A DNA stretch of 64,000 bases from Lepiota brunneoincarnata (taxonomy: Eukaryota > Basidiomycota > Agaricomycetes > Agaricales > Agaricaceae): contig JAEBUN010000011.1 in the NCBI GenBank assembly GCA_023014365.1, positions 1,178,001 through 1,242,000 of the forward strand, read 5' to 3'. A program made the translations under genes and the position numbers. This document shows, in pieces, positions 1 through 12,441 of this stretch (its first letter is position 1; each line of letters opens with the position of its first letter). The notes beneath the pieces were generated by a model. That model saw only the letters and a list, made by a program, of their open reading frames with translations. It had not been told where the DNA came from and ran no database searches.

Positions 1-149
1 TATTGTTTGACGGAACCGAACTGAGATCTGAGTAGTTATGATAAATATCCCGGGGTGGCCGTATACCTCTCTCTCCATCGTATACCCACCTCCCGACTGC
101 ATCACTCTACAAGGCCCCACGAGGATAACCTGGCGTACACTCAAACACC

Positions 150-1214
150 ATGACATTTCCAATGACTGCAGCTCAGCTTGCGGGCAACTTTTGCCAGACG
201 CTGCTGTATGGCGTATTCTTGGTAACCTGCACCTTCTGTGCTCGTACGCTCCTCATAACGGGTAACGGAAGGGACGAGCGATGGGCCCGTCCGCACGAGG
301 TCCGCTGGATGATGGCAATTCCTGCTCTCATCTTTTTCATCATCTCAACGTTTGATATTGCAATTGGGTTGCTTCACAATTATCAAGCATTCGTCAGATC
401 TGATGACCCCGAGGAGAAGTTCCATGATATCGGGAGCTGGATAGATATCGCTCGAGTATGGCGCTACTTTTTGACTCTTGGGTACACACTAAATGTCTTT
501 GCAGTCCACTGATCAGGCTATTCTCATGATCATGGCTGACTTCGTCTTGGTATGAGACTTTTCCAGCTACCAGCGTCCGATATTATCCTGATCGCCAATA
601 TTAGATTTGGAGATGCTGGGTTGTATATGGACATCGATGGCGGGTCATTGTCCCTTCAGTTGTGCTCTACCTTGGGGGTACAACATCTATCATTACACTC
701 CTTGTAGTAATGGGAAAGCAGACAGCCCAGAGCCAAAACACCCTGGCATCCGACCCGACAACGCCTTGGTTCCTGGCTTTCTATGCGATCACCGCCGTTC
801 AGAATATGCTGACCACTGGTAAAGTCCTCTCGCATTCCCGAGCTTTTGAGTTCAAGACCTGAAACAGACATTCACTTTGGATAGGTATATTGATATTGCG
901 CATCTGGCGTGTAGACAAAGAGAACGATAAATATTTGAGCAACAGCGAGTCCGTGAGCTACGAACCTCGCCGATTGCGCCAAGTGATTCGTGTTATCGCC
1001 GAATCGGGCGCTGCTTATACTGCGTCTGTCATTGCCACTTTTATTGTGGGCGCAATGCAAAGCAATGCCTTGTACCCAGCATCCGACATCGTGAGTGCTG
1101 AATCCTTGAGCTCTAGTCTTCAGTAGAAGACTGACCATCCTGGCTCTCAAGACACTCCAAGCGACAGGAATCGCGTTCAACATTATCCTCAGTCCGATCT
1201 ACTCTGCGACGTGA
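150..1214 (+). CDS. Seven-helix integral membrane protein of basidiomycete type
   Basis: Multi-exon gene; exons read as 150-455, 505-549, 605-818 and 885-1090, then at least one more to about 1214. Introns have GT..AG ends and are about 50-66 nt. Joining the exons keeps one frame and gives hydrophobic segments at LLYGVFLVTCTFC, MMAIPALIFFIISTF, ILMIMADFVLIWRCW, VVLYLGGTTSIITLLVV, FLAFYAITAVQNML, AAYTASVIATFIVGAM and LTILALKTLQATGIAF, so about seven membrane helices. The WRCWVVYGHRWR stretch after helix 3 is typical of a large group of uncharacterised agaricomycete 7TM proteins. Substrate or ligand is unknown. The phase of the last intron could not be settled, and the C-terminus may extend into 1226-1330. 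Upstream are only about 150 bases of promoter region. Confidence 0.7.
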
Positions 1215-2430
1215 CCAGCAGTTCACCATGTTTGATCAAAATGAGCGGACATTGACGAATTTCGATACGGGGCATCAGAGCAGTCAGTACAACATTGAAA
1301 AGCTCGCTTCGCGCAGACGAACGGAGTAAGCCTCAAGATATCGAGTTGGCCGGCATTGGGAGATCCGACCATGACACCGAAACTGGGTCCTCACAAAGGG
1401 ATGTTGATAAGGCCAGCGGCATTAAGATCACTACAAATACTGTAGAGGATTGATCGTACTCCTGATTTAACCGAGCTTGTAGTATTGCTATAGAGTCCGA
1501 ATGTATTGTTATGTAGGAATATCAAGTTAATGTCTAAGGAGACTGAGGAAACCCGATGATGAGGGAGTCTTGCCTGAATAATACCGTCAGAATTGCTTTT
1601 AAATCGTTCCAAGTTCGGGGTGCAAGCGCGGGGGGTATGTAGAAGACGAGCAGCAGAGTGTGAAATAAAGGCTCATGGCTGAAAGGAAGATGGAGAGAGG
1701 AGGTAGTGGCAACTCAAATGCATCCCAGTGTGACACAATCTATCCAGAAAATTTGAGAGACAGGGAATACATTCCCGGCATGATAGATGGTGTCAGATCA
1801 TCGCTTAATAACCCCAGATCTATCATGAATAACCATGCGTATCAACATGAGAGATTGAGTGTACGACTCACCCACAGCATAAGCCCCGATCGTTGAATAT
1901 AGGACCCCATACACGCCGAGAGCGGTCTGATCAGTTGAAAGCAACGCCCCTCGCCAACTCATCGCTTGCTCGTCACGTCACCAACCGGGTCCAAAACATC
2001 CCAACGATCCAGGCGCCTGTATGAACAGTAGACACGGAATCTGCATTACTGCTTCCTGAGGTACAGGGACGCGGGAAGAATAAGACATTAATCGACTAGC
2101 AGTTACCTCGATGACTCCGTATCTAGGAAGTTCCTTCATTTAACCATAGACCGCCCAGGTCAGTTCCTGCCTCAGAGACCGACTGAATTAGCTCCGAAGA
2201 AGGAATGGTATGGTAATTTGATGTTTTTAAATCGTCTTGGAACGTCAAAACGGAGGGCAATGGAATGCGGAGAGTATAAGGCTATAATATATATGTTCAT
2301 CGGTTAAACAAAAAAAAAGTGCGGATGAAAGCAGAATATGAGAGTCATTCTGATATCACAGTCACTCCAAATTACGTTCATGTTATATGCTTTGTCCGTG
2401 GGGCACATCTCCCGAAATGTCGAGAATAAC
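1215..2430. other. Intergenic stretch, no gene recognised
   Basis: Short open frames only, none with recognisable protein motifs or consistent splice structure. An A-rich run lies near 2310. The stretch holds the presumed 3' ends of the convergent 7TM gene and kinase copy A. Confidence 0.5.
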
Positions 2431-4157
2431 CTACGGCTGGGTCTGCCAGTGGCAAATCATCAGCCAAGGTTCAGATCGAGTTTGCCTTCCTGAGTGGAAG
2501 CCAAAATATAAACTTACCAACTCCAGCAGCAAGCTGACTTCGGAGGATGAAAAACTCTGGCCGCCTCCCTGTATTGCGGCTCTGAAGAACGAAGGCGTAA
2601 GGACATTATCAGATGCCCCTGTTCGTCCCCATGCCCTTGGCCGTTGCACCATCCGTTTGATCGTTAAGGGATTAGGAGGGATTTGTCGCAGACTCTCAAC
2701 GATCTCCACCACCACTGGACGATCCGTTGGAGTATGACTCCAGCATTCTTCCATGATTTTCCAGATCTCATCTGAAAGTTCCAACTCCATGTCTGGAGAT
2801 GGTTTAGTAGGTTTTATCCCACTTATTATCCTATACATTATTGCTACATCCCGTGAGATCTCGTAGAAAGGCAGTTGACCGGTCAGGACCTATGATGACA
2901 AAATTGAGTTTTTGCTTGAAGCAGTTGATTATCCTCGTGAGATCCGGAACGTCTTACCTCATACATTACGGAAGCGACGGAATATACGTCGCTAAAAAAT
3001 GTGGGGTGTGGTATTATGCTCCCATCCGTACCCTCAATAAGCTCTGGAGCCTCCCAACGTAGAGTACCTCCGGAGTGTTCTATCGTTTCCAACGATGTCC
3101 ATCGCATGATACTAGCGTCCGCCACGGAAGACAACCCAAAGTCGGCAAGACAAGCGGAGCCAGTGGGAGTTATCAAAATATTGGCCTGGTTTCGACATTC
3201 GGTAAATGCATAAATTCGGACGACCGACTATGATCTCACCCCTTTAAGATCGCCATGGACGATGGAGTGCTCGTGTAAGTGGGCTAGACCCGCCAGGATA
3301 TCGTGAATCTACGCGGATCATCAGGCAGCTTAGGCCACATAGCTGGCGTATTGTCGAACTGACACTCACCTAGTGGCAGTCGGGGGGCTTCCGGATTCGT
3401 TCTCAAATAGTCAGGGTATGTTGCCGTTTTCCATCCATGGTGATACCTAGGCATACTCGACCGAGACGGATCACCTAGGTGGTATATACCGTAAAAAGGC
3501 AGGAGAGTTGGGATGCGCGAGCTGACTCCAGGTAATCGCCTCTCTCGAGAAGATCTATCAAGTGAGCTTTCTAAAACACGAATCGCTTGACTTAGAAAAA
3601 GAAGGCAGACCTTCATCAGGTGCTCGATCTGTGACCTCTGATACAATTTGACGACTTTAAGGCAGACATTTTGGCCTTGGAAACCTCCTCTCAATATTCT
3701 CCCCAAACTGACCGGCAGTTACAGGCTTCTTCTCATGCCAAATGTCTTCGAGCGTCAAGCACTGTGGATAAGTACCAGATGCTGTACATAGGCGAAGCGT
3801 GGCGACCAGTATTGAGCGTCGAACATCATCGCGGACCGGCACTTTGGTTGTCCAACAGCTATTGCGCTCAGAAAATGTTGTCACACGGAATACAAGTTCT
3901 CTCACTTTCTGCATCACTCCGAGGACACGTTGGGCCTTCTCCCCTCTACAGCCGATTAGAGCCCTGTATGACCGTTTCTTGTTTAGTATGTCTTTCATGA
4001 TCTCCAGCACGGCCTCGTGGTCGAGAATAATCTCCTCGGGTTGGGGGTACATGTTCTGTTCGATACCTCTCATAGCTAAGATAGCTTCCAGATACTCCGT
4101 TTCGTTGTAATGAGCATCACGATTTTCGCCGGTGGGCACGTCTGGATGACCGGGCAT
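2431..4157 (-). pseudogene. Tyrosine-kinase-like protein kinase, copy A, frameshifted
   Basis: Protein kinase of the agaricomycete TKL expansion. From the 5' end at 4157: an N-terminal linker (MPGHPDVPTGENRD onward, including EIMKDILNKKRSYRALIG), a glycine-loop/beta-3 exon with QNVCLKVVKLYQ, an activation exon with ACLADFGLSS and GTLRWEAPELIEGTDG, and a C-lobe exon with MELELSDEIW and ECWSHTPTDRPVV. Aligned by eye with copies B-D, the N-lobe needs at least four +1 corrections (near 3695, 3495, 3448 and 3414), each at a short same-base run. As given, the frame breaks in the glycine-rich loop, so no active kinase could be made. These may be real decay or assembly errors. The 3' end after an intron near 2518 is uncertain. 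Confidence 0.8.
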
Positions 4158-7100
4158 ATGGATGGAGACCCATGGAGGGACCTAATTGCACCAGAGAATC
4201 AAAAGTCAAGAAGCAGCATCTGGTAGCTCGGAATGGGACCAACATCATGTAGGGGCAGCGATTCTGCCACCAGTCGGGGGCTCTCTCGAGGCTCTCTCCA
4301 AGACCCTACAGAGGCGATGGGAGTCCCTGGATATACTGTTTGGCTCGAGTTGCCGGGAGTCAGATCCAGAAGATGGGCCAGGGTTTAATGTCTCGCCTAG
4401 TTGGAAGGAGAGGGGATGCCAAGGCTGACAAGAGTTCCCTCCCTAATGTCGTCCCCAGGAAAATCTGCAGTGGCATACTCCATATGACCTTCTTTGCTTT
4501 GTCACTCTTCCTGTTGCAGCTAGGTATTTAAGATCAAACATACTGAATGTAAATCCTGCAGGCGTCGACGAGATCATCAGTTCCCACGGAAGCAAACAAT
4601 AAATAAATGGAGTCTCATTACGCACCACGGTTCTCCTTCACGATCTCGAGTTCTGTGTATCCGCTCTTGCAGGCAATGCCAAACCGTATGTTATCTGGAA
4701 GGTAGAGGAGCCACTCTGGCCACCCGGTGGTGAGCAAACCTCGACCTTTAAAGCTGTATGTATGTATCATATCCCATGGGTTAAGACGTGTGACAAATCG
4801 ATCAACGGGGACCATCTATCTATAACAGGGCCTAACTGGTGACAACGGTGTTAACGAATGTTCAGCTGACTACGAACGCATGATACTCATCCTAACCAAA
4901 TGTATTCTTTCTCAGCCATGCCACGGTAAGCAGTCCACGAGACTGACCGCTCAGCCCATGAAAGCGCCTATCAAGTCCCCCCGGCCATACACCTACGCAT
5001 AAAGGTCCACCCCACCCTCATATCGTTGTTCCAAAAATACCCATGGTCAGCTGTTTCTCTTACACGTGCAGATTCAATTGTAAACCACACCTGATTCATA
5101 CTGCGCCGCCGGTTCTTTTGTCCAATGGCCTTGGAGTTCTGCCCTTGTTGACAACTCTGACAGGTCTGGCCAGAAATAATGGGATGACCCTCGGGATCTC
5201 CAAAAGTGCTGCCCTCGTTGTCAGCACCTGCGCTGACATCCCCAAATCCAAATTAGCTTTTCCATGCTTGTTTTCCAAATCTTATCACCGTCACGCTTAC
5301 CACATGCCTGTTTAATAACGTGCCAATAGAGTGCTCGCCACCAGTAATCTGAATCTGAAGCTACTTCCATTTCCTCTAGTTCTCCCTTGCAGCTGAATGA
5401 GTCCGATGACAGAGGATCATTTCCTTTTTCCTCTTTACTCGTAGCTCTGCCATCGGCTGTCCTCCCAACCTCCGGCACTTTTTACATCCGTGCATTGCAC
5501 TCCTAGCTCAAACGCTGTTATTCTCTGGGAATTCGCATTTCCGACTTACGTAGATCTATCTTTGGAACTCCATTATCTTACCGCTAACACGGAGTCATCA
5601 AAAAGTGGCCGTCTCTGGAAAAGGGACCTTGAGGTCATGGGACTGGCGTTATACTTGGCTTTGGAGAAGCGAACAATCCACTTTGTCTGTCATTGCACAG
5701 GAAAGTAAGTCCGGCTGTGCAACTCATTAAAACTACAGAGCTTGGGGTTCTACAATTATGCGGGGCGCTGATGCTCGAAATACTTACCCTTGTGCAAGAC
5801 GTCAGGTGCCTAGCGTGTGATCAGGCAATAACAGCACTTCTTTCCAGGGCCGGGATCGATTTTAATTGGAAGTTGCGCAGTTCGTGCCAAGTGCACCGCG
5901 TCGCTCAAGTATCTAATAGCATCAGCAAAATTACACATACCCTTTCGACGCTTACAAAAGGGGAAATAAGCGGAGAAGGGTCCAAAGGGTTAACCTCCCC
6001 CCAACCCAGGCCCCCAACTCTTGCGAGTGGACCAAAAGGGTTGAAAGGGGACCACCATGCACATGAGACATGCTTCTGATTAATACTATATATTAATATG
6101 AAGTACAGCACTGAGCTGTGACGAAGGGGAATAAAAGGGGAAGGGACCAGAATGGAGAGGAGAACTGTGGAGTAGAGATACAAGAGGAACGGATCAAATG
6201 TGACGGAGGAAGGGTGTGTGATTTTGCTGATGTAGTGTGATCGCTGTATATCATTTCACCACCTCGATGTCCGTCTATAGATGTAAGAGTGGGCGCCATT
6301 GCTGAGGGTATCACGAGACCAAAGGGAAAGTCGAACCATTTGCAACTATCCAGAAGGCTGCGAATTTCATTTTTTCCCTGGGATCTATTTAACACTTTGG
6401 AGTCCCCAACGGGGTTTCCATACAGGTGAACTGGACCTAGGCTATGATACCAGAGACGCTTACAAACTACAGGATAAACTGGCAGATTGACCTCGGAATG
6501 GTCACCGATGTTAATCAAGTTTACCGTTTCTGGCTTGGCATAATCCGATGTATTTCCGTCCCTTATCTGGGGGGATGACAAGCAGGCGCACTTAAAGGAG
6601 ACTGGATTAAGCAAGCAGACTCCGACTGGATAATAGCATCTACCTAATCCTGTGCATGATGACAGCAAACAGGAATGTAGCACCTGAGCAATCTCCGTCC
6701 TGGCAAGGTGACCAGTCTAAAACCAATGCGATTTGACACACGTCAAGCCATACACCTCCCAGTGTTTGCTTCCCTCGTCAATACAGGGTACACAAAATAG
6801 AAATGATCATGAACCAATGAGCAGGTAGTCACACGCCCCGGTGTAGTCCATCACAGATCCCATCTTTATTGACACTTTCGACAAGTTCTGGGCCTTCGAC
6901 ACGGGCATCTGAGTCACCTGTTGAACATACGCTGACCATTCCCCCTCAACACTTGATTGTCTGACGTTCCTTCACCTGATGGATCTTTTTTGTTGCGCGT
7001 CGCGTTATAACTTAGTGTTCTGTATCTTCTTAGGGCCAATTTCTCGCTCTGACTTGTTGGAAGGAGTGGCACCATAAATGGAAGGAGGTCCCCAAGGCAT

Positions 7101-7204
7101 GGATTGGAAGGTGTCCACAAATTTTCCATTAGCGGCCACGTACCATCATACAGAAAACAAGCGATTATTTATGAGCAACAGATTGATGTCTGATCCCCCA
7201 CAAA
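4158..7204. other. Gene-poor stretch with unrecognised open frames
   Basis: I recognise nothing here with confidence. A minus-strand open frame at about 4971-5262 reads through GHPIISGQTCQSCQQGQ, with a CxxC pair like those in the neighbouring BTB proteins. Minus-strand 4618-4815 (with WPEWLLYLPDNIRFG) looks mildly protein-like. A 196-codon minus-strand frame at 6093-6683 has no recognisable domain and odd composition. These could be eroded gene copies or chance frames. Confidence 0.3.
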
Positions 7205-8220
7205 TCACCGCTTCATCTCGTCGAATTCCTCTCGGAAGGTCCCTTCGATCTCCTTCCGAGCCGTTTCAAACTTCAGTCCCGATGTCCCAGCTTCAGCCCA
7301 ATTCCACTGCGTTGCATGTGCCTTGCGCCGGTTTCTACAACCCACCAGGAAAGGAGGGGGTGGTAATGATGGTGCTTGAATATCCTTGAGGGCAGTCGTG
7401 AGACTGCAAACGCAAGCACTGGCGTTAGAGGGTGTATTGCGGCAAGCAGGACAACTCAGGCTGTTTATTTCGACGGAAATCGGTACCTCTGGTGCCTTCC
7501 TCATCCGTTCTCTGATGTAAAGCATCTGTCCCATGGTCTCCCATCCCAAACGTCTGGCTGTTTTAATATCAAGGGCATCAGGTTGGATCACCAGAGCGGC
7601 ATAGCCGTCCATCAGTAAGTTGCAAAGCTGATATTGTTTCCCTATGAAGACCTTGTCCGTGTCTGGCAAATTCATCTTTCGTAAGCCCTCCTCAACAAAA
7701 GCGAGGATCTAAAGGCGTTTGAAGGGGGATGTGAACTATCAACCCTCGGGAAAGGGAAGCAAACATTTACCCCTTGCATATCCCAGAGCCGGGCCACCTT
7801 CAGTGCTGCAAGCAGTTGTGTCTTGCTCAGGTTGAGGTAGGGCACTTGTCTAGAAGAACACCTTCAATAGGTGCCCTAACCTAGGATAGATTCACTCACG
7901 ACGGATAGATCAGCTCCATTAAGCTTTCAAAGTCGAAATTCGTGATGCCATCGGGAATCACAATGGGGTTGTCATCATCCATGCCTTCCCTGGGTTTCCC
8001 GACTTGAGGAAGTTGGAACATCTGCTTGAACAGTGTAGACTCTCTCTCTAGTCCGTATCGTGGGACGCGATGAAGGACATTTTCGACCTAGACACGTTCC
8101 TTACCGTTTGAGTGCTGTCAACCATGCAGAGACACCAAAGTAAAAATTCAATACCTGAAACACAAGAGGTGAAGTGTCATAGTAATATTTTCCATGTTCT
8201 GCCTGTCCTTGCCGTCGCAT
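7205..8220 (-). CDS. BTB/POZ domain protein, copy 1
   Basis: Joined by hand: first exon from ATG at 8220 (MRRQGQAEHGKYYYDTSPLVFQ), then VENVLHRVPRYGLERESTLF, FKQMFQLPQ and IPDGITNFDFESLMELIYPS, a short exon with VPYLNLSKTQLLAALKVARL, and the last exon from 7675 with RLGWETMGQMLYIRERM and a C-terminal CPAC motif. The FHRVPRYGL..ES..F..MF and F.SL....YP pattern is the fungal BTB/POZ fold, a dimerisation and partner-recruitment domain; many such proteins are cullin-3 adaptors, but a role here is inference. The frame is open after splicing, so this is the best-preserved of three paralogs. Introns are 50-70 nt. Confidence 0.75.
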
Positions 8221-8289
8221 GATCAAGTGGGAAGCACAAGAAGCGCAGGAATGATAACCCAAACCCAAGATCGATTGGAATGTCTAACA

Positions 8290-9115
8290 TGTCACGGCGC
8301 CACGTCACAATGGCAAAAATACTGGCTAAAAAGTCGGGCATCCTCCATCGCTACCCTAGTTCTTTGTGTGGTATATCCAAGTGAGCATAAAGAAATATGA
8401 CGACGCAGGTAATAGCTGGTGAAGTTAGCTGCCCATACCCTCCCGCTCTCGGTTGCGTGAGCTTGCAAGCGCATAGTGTTCGCTGGCTTACCTTCCCCCC
8501 AATATTCAACTCCCCTGTTCTGCCGCCTGGATATACCAATTTCTCAAACTAATTTGGTCTCACCACGCTGTCCAAGCCCTCATCATCCACACCCCTCCCC
8601 AGCATGCATTTCAGGACTTCAGGCAGCCATTTTTTGAGAAATATATTGGTTTCGATGCCCAGGACAACAGCATATGTCGGCGGGTGGATTGTCAGGTGTC
8701 TAACGTCCATAGCCCAAGACCCTCGACACGATTCCGCTTTTATTCTCTCGTTGATGTGCCGAGGAGATGGCGAACTACGAACTTCTTGCTCACTTGATCA
8801 TCGCCGCAAAAGGTTCTTACACGAGATCTCTGTTGTTCCACTCCCGCTTCAATCATCCTCTCAAACCACGGTGGTTCTCATGAGCTTACTAAGCATCTCT
8901 GTACATACGGCCTCCAGCTCTGCATGCGGAAATGGCTTGGTGGAGATATTCCCTTTATCACTCTGGAGGCCACCGTTGGATCCCGAGGGAGTCGCCAAAC
9001 AGAATAGGTCCAGGGATAACCTCCTACGACTTTAACAATCTCTACCTCTAGGCTAAATTGTATTCTCGGGTGACATTGAAAGCCGTCTGGCACTGATATA
9101 AGGGATACTCCGAGC
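8290..9115 (-). pseudogene. Unrecognised duplicated gene fragment, copy 1
   Basis: The DNA is closely repeated at 14870-15760. In the minus-strand direction both copies encode related blocks: VEIVKVVGGYPWTYSVW, LPRDPTVASRVIKG, a stretch near 8800, and near 8600-8700 VVLGIETNIFLKKWLPE with MLGRGVDDEGLDS. The family is not known to me. Frames change between blocks and this copy shows shifts relative to the second, so it is probably a decaying gene. It lies immediately upstream of BTB copy 1, and the two were duplicated together. Confidence 0.45.
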
Positions 9116-9186
9116 CTGGCATTCTCTCATCAGCAATTTAGGGGTGCTTTTTTATTATTATTCTTTGTTCTGGGAATCGCTAGATT

Positions 9187-9516
9187 TGTAGAAATGCGAG
9201 TATACGTTCTACATGTCTTTAGTAAGTATAAGTGATAGTTAGAGAAACAGTAGGACGCTCACAGCCTCAGTGACTCGTATGTGCAAGAACTGAGGATATG
9301 TGAGTGCAAGAACGGCCTATTTGTCGGGGTGTAAATACAATAAACCTCCTAGATAATGAACAGGCGAGAGATCGAGAGAAAGGAATACAAAAAGAGTGAA
9401 ACATCCGCAGGCGCAGCAATGAGTCCGTAGTAATGAGAATAGAGGCGGTAGTGTCCGTGGGCCCAAGCACGTCGCATTGTAACCTCTCGACTCGTGTTTG
9501 TCATCCCAACAAAACT
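9187..9516 (-). mobile_element. Solo-LTR-like insertion, absent from the paralogous block
   Basis: Comparison with the duplicate block gives an empty site: both copies read TTCTGGGAATCGCTAGATT, then copy 2 (15894) continues directly with ATCCATTCACGA while copy 1 carries about 330 extra bases before the same sequence resumes at 9517. The insert begins TGTAGAAATG and ends near CCCAACA, as LTRs do (TG..CA). It contains a CTCACAGCCTCAGTGACTCG motif that recurs near 30590, 59840 and 59975. Target duplication is not clear, so the exact ends are uncertain. Minus strand is assumed from the copy near 60 kb. Confidence 0.55.
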
Positions 9517-9589
9517 ATCCATTCACGAACACGTATTGTTGTACAGGGAGTCAAGACATAGACGAATGGATGAGGTCTCATTCTCACTG

Positions 9590-10601
9590 CTACATTTTAC
9601 TGAACAACTCCTGAAATACAGATCGGACCTCTTGCTGAACCTTCTCAAACCCTAGCCCCTCCGCTCCCGCTCCCGCCCATTTCCAATCCGTTACAAGGGC
9701 TGCTGTCACGTTGGTATTCTTGCACTGTTGACAGCCCAAACTCTCGATAGGTTTACTGGGACCTCGTGGATTGTCGGTGGTAAGGTGGCCAGAGCCACGA
9801 TAGGACGGGTTTGAACAAGCTGGGCATCTCAAGCAGCTTACATGGACCGAGATCGGTACTTCAGGTGACTTCCTCATCCGCTCTCTGATGTATGAAATCC
9901 GTCCCATGGTTTCCCATCCCAGACGATTGGCTTCATCAATGTCCGGGAGGCTATGGTTCATCACCAAAGCAACACAGCCGTCCGTCAGCAAGTTCGATAG
10001 CTTATGCTCTTTTGCCAAGATGACCTTCTCTGTGTCTGGGATATCCATTTTTCGTAGGTCCTCCTCGATAAAAGTGATGATCTGAAGTATTTGAGGGACA
10101 ATTAGCCGTCCACAGAGGCAGGGTTTGGACAGGTTTGAGCATCGCTTACCCCCGCCATGTCCCAGAGTCGAGCCACCTTGAGCGCTGCAAGCAGTTGAAT
10201 CATACTCAAATTTGAGAGGGGTGCCCGCCTAGAAAAGAGAGCTTGTCTGTGGATGCCCTAACAGAGCAAAGAGCTTCACCCACGACGGATAGATCAACTC
10301 CACTAGGCTTTCAAAATCGAAAGTCGTGACACCATCCGGAATCTGGATAGGACTATCATCGCTCGCGCCTTCGCTGGCAGTTTCCCTTGAAGAAGCTGGA
10401 ACATGTCTCTGAACATTCCAGACTCTCTCTCTAGCGCGTATCGCGGGATGCGGTGAAGGATTCTTCCTTCTACCTGTTATTTTCCTGACCTCTGAACATT
10501 GTTGCAGAAATGCTTAGGGGCGAGTACACTACCTGAAACACGACGAACGATGTTTCATAGTAGTATCTCCCATGTTCTACTTGACCCTGCGGCGGTTCCA
10601 T
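9590..10601 (-). pseudogene. BTB/POZ domain protein, copy 2, with a one-base shift
   Basis: Same architecture as BTB copy 1: ATG at 10601 (MEPPQGQVEHGRYYYETS), BTB core with ILHRIPRYALERESGMF, FDFESLVELIYPS, then the last exon from 10048 with RLGWETMGRISYIRERM and two cysteine motifs, CLRCPAC and CQQC. Between QLLQGK and the ASEGASDDSP region (about 10378-10385) the frame slips by one base relative to copy 1. As given the protein would be cut in the BTB domain. Either a young pseudogene or a sequence error. The paired CxxC motifs suggest a small metal-binding site after the BTB domain; this is inference. Confidence 0.7.
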
Positions 10602-10914
10602 TGAGTCGGGTGGGTAAGAAATCAGTGGGGTGATTGAGAATGTTAATAGGAGGGCTCAACCATCGACGTATCGTATCAGATCCCAGGTTGTCACGGGACA
10701 CGGCGTTACCAGGTAGGATTCCCAAAAAATCTTTTAAAAAGTGGTTGAAATTTGAGCAGCCTCAGGGCATTTTAGCCTAGGTGGATTATACTCAAGCGAA
10801 CATGAAAAATATCGCGGCGCTGGTAAGACTTGAGCTTGAGGTTTGCCGCTTGAAGCTTTGGAAATCAATCATACCACATGACTTGCTTGCCCTCTGTACG
10901 AGCCAGGGATTTAC

Positions 10915-11010
10915 CGCATCCACGCGTTTACTAAGGAAATATATTTCAGCGCGTTTACGACCACGACCCCAGAAACACAGGCATCTATTGCTGAACCTTA
11001 TGGACACCGA
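10915..11010 (-). pseudogene. Relic of a kinase 3' end
   Basis: About 90 bases match 16630-16735, where they form the last codons (GVHKVQQ and stop) and downstream DNA of kinase B. Here GVHKVQQ and the stop are kept but no kinase domain precedes them. This is the tail of a lost or moved kinase copy. Confidence 0.5.
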
Positions 11011-11044
11011 TAAACAGACACCGGGACCGTAGAACTAGATTGTC

Positions 11045-11800
11045 AAGCATCAACCAGCGACCCCGACTAACAAGCAGTCAGAGAACTTGCCTTCTTGTTG
11101 GGCTTATCGGGGCCCTCTGGATTTCTGACTTGGGTCTGGAGATAGCCCTGCTTCTTGGTGATGAGGTTCTAGTGGGCACAAAGTGCCGATTAGCTTGCCG
11201 AAACAAAAATAGCCGCAGAACACACCCGAGTACCAATTAGGTAGGCGAATTGGGTGTCTGTATCGACGTTCATCTTGAAAACACCGTTGTTAACAGCGGT
11301 CTTGATCCTCATCGGGGGTAGAACCAGAGCCCACATGGAAGACGAGGTAGCTGGAGAAGCAATTAGAGATCGCCCTTTTAGGAACAGCGCCACACCCACA
11401 GAGGCTTGGTATTGTTATCACCGATCTTCTGCCTGGTATACTCTTAGTGCTTAGCGAGTAACTCAGGTCTCAACTGAACGCTCCAGGATTGTAGACGCCA
11501 TGGACATTCCAAGTGCAGCAGCGACGCTGAAGTTGGGTTGGCAAGGCCCTTGCCGGCGAAGTAGGCACTGCCGCCCTGGGAAACCTGGATGATGATGGGC
11601 GATTTGATATCTCTGGAAAGGGGTGCTTAATACCTTGGCGACGTCGTTGCCGAAAAGACGTCACACCACCTGGCGGCCTCAAGAACTGCGTTGATGGTGG
11701 AAAGTGGAAGTCACGTTCTAGGAAGACCTATGAGCCAGAACTCCATGTGCTGGGCGACAACAATACTTACGATGGCCTTGTAGATTCGTCGCTTATTCTT
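11045..11800 (-). pseudogene. FBA1: Class II fructose-bisphosphate aldolase, decayed, centre deleted
   Basis: Minus-strand fragments in family order: NVTST..TINAVLEAAR, an intron-like gap, SPIIIQVSQGGSAYFAGKGL, then FSVAAALG and HGVYNPG, QLRPELLAKH, YTRQKIGDNNTKPL, IKTAVNNGV, KMNVDTDTQFAYLIG and YLQTQVRNPEGPDKPNKK. These are unmistakable pieces of the zinc-dependent glycolytic aldolase. The family segment of roughly 150-180 residues between the GKGLAN and FSVAAALG regions, which carries the catalytic and several zinc-binding residues, is missing. Frames shift between fragments and the FHGGSGS site near 11330 is scrambled. No activity is possible; an intact copy must exist elsewhere. Confidence 0.8.
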
Positions 11801-12441
11801 TGTGAAGCTATATCTTGAAGGTTCTTTGAACTCCCACTCCCACGACTATAGAAAATCAGCACTACACTGTAGGAAAGAGAATCATCCTCCAAGACAATTG
11901 TAAGGGGGAGGTGTGGTTGACGAAACGAACACGGGCTAGTCTTCTCGACCTTGTGACGACAGGTACAAGTACAACTCCAGTTGAGTGAGGGATCATAGGG
12001 AAACTTGAGAGAGCGATAGAAAGAGAGCTGAGAGAGTGAAACTGAGGGGAAGAAACTGCAGGCTGGTTACGCTGCAGCCTATCGGAGGTCTTATGGCAGC
12101 GGAGACCTCCTCGTGGTTGGGAGCTCGGGTATCTAAGTACAAATGTGCTACTTAAATACCTAAATGAAAACATGGTGCAGGGACGGATTCTGCACGCAGG
12201 CGAGTTTCCTCCCTCACAACACACCTGGTTCCGCTTAGCGTGGTCGAACAGTTTACGGGCATTGTCTCCGGTCAAAACACCAGCCTATATGATCGAGAAT
12301 ACTTGGATTCTGTGCATAGAGAGGACAAAAAATCTCGATAATAACATGCATAACATGGGGACTTTGGGAAAGAAGGGCTATTCAGATCACAAGATGAATC
12401 AGTCAGCTATCTAACAAAGCAGCTCAGTGTTTATCTATTGA
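11801..12441. other. Intergenic stretch, no gene recognised
   Basis: Open frames of 89-137 codons on either strand show no domain, no consistent splicing and skewed composition. It contains the start side of the aldolase relic and the 3' side of the small kinase. Confidence 0.4.

Noticed and set aside
6093..6683. 196-codon minus-strand protein
   Set aside because: No domain, no conserved pattern, low-complexity tail; likely a chance open frame.
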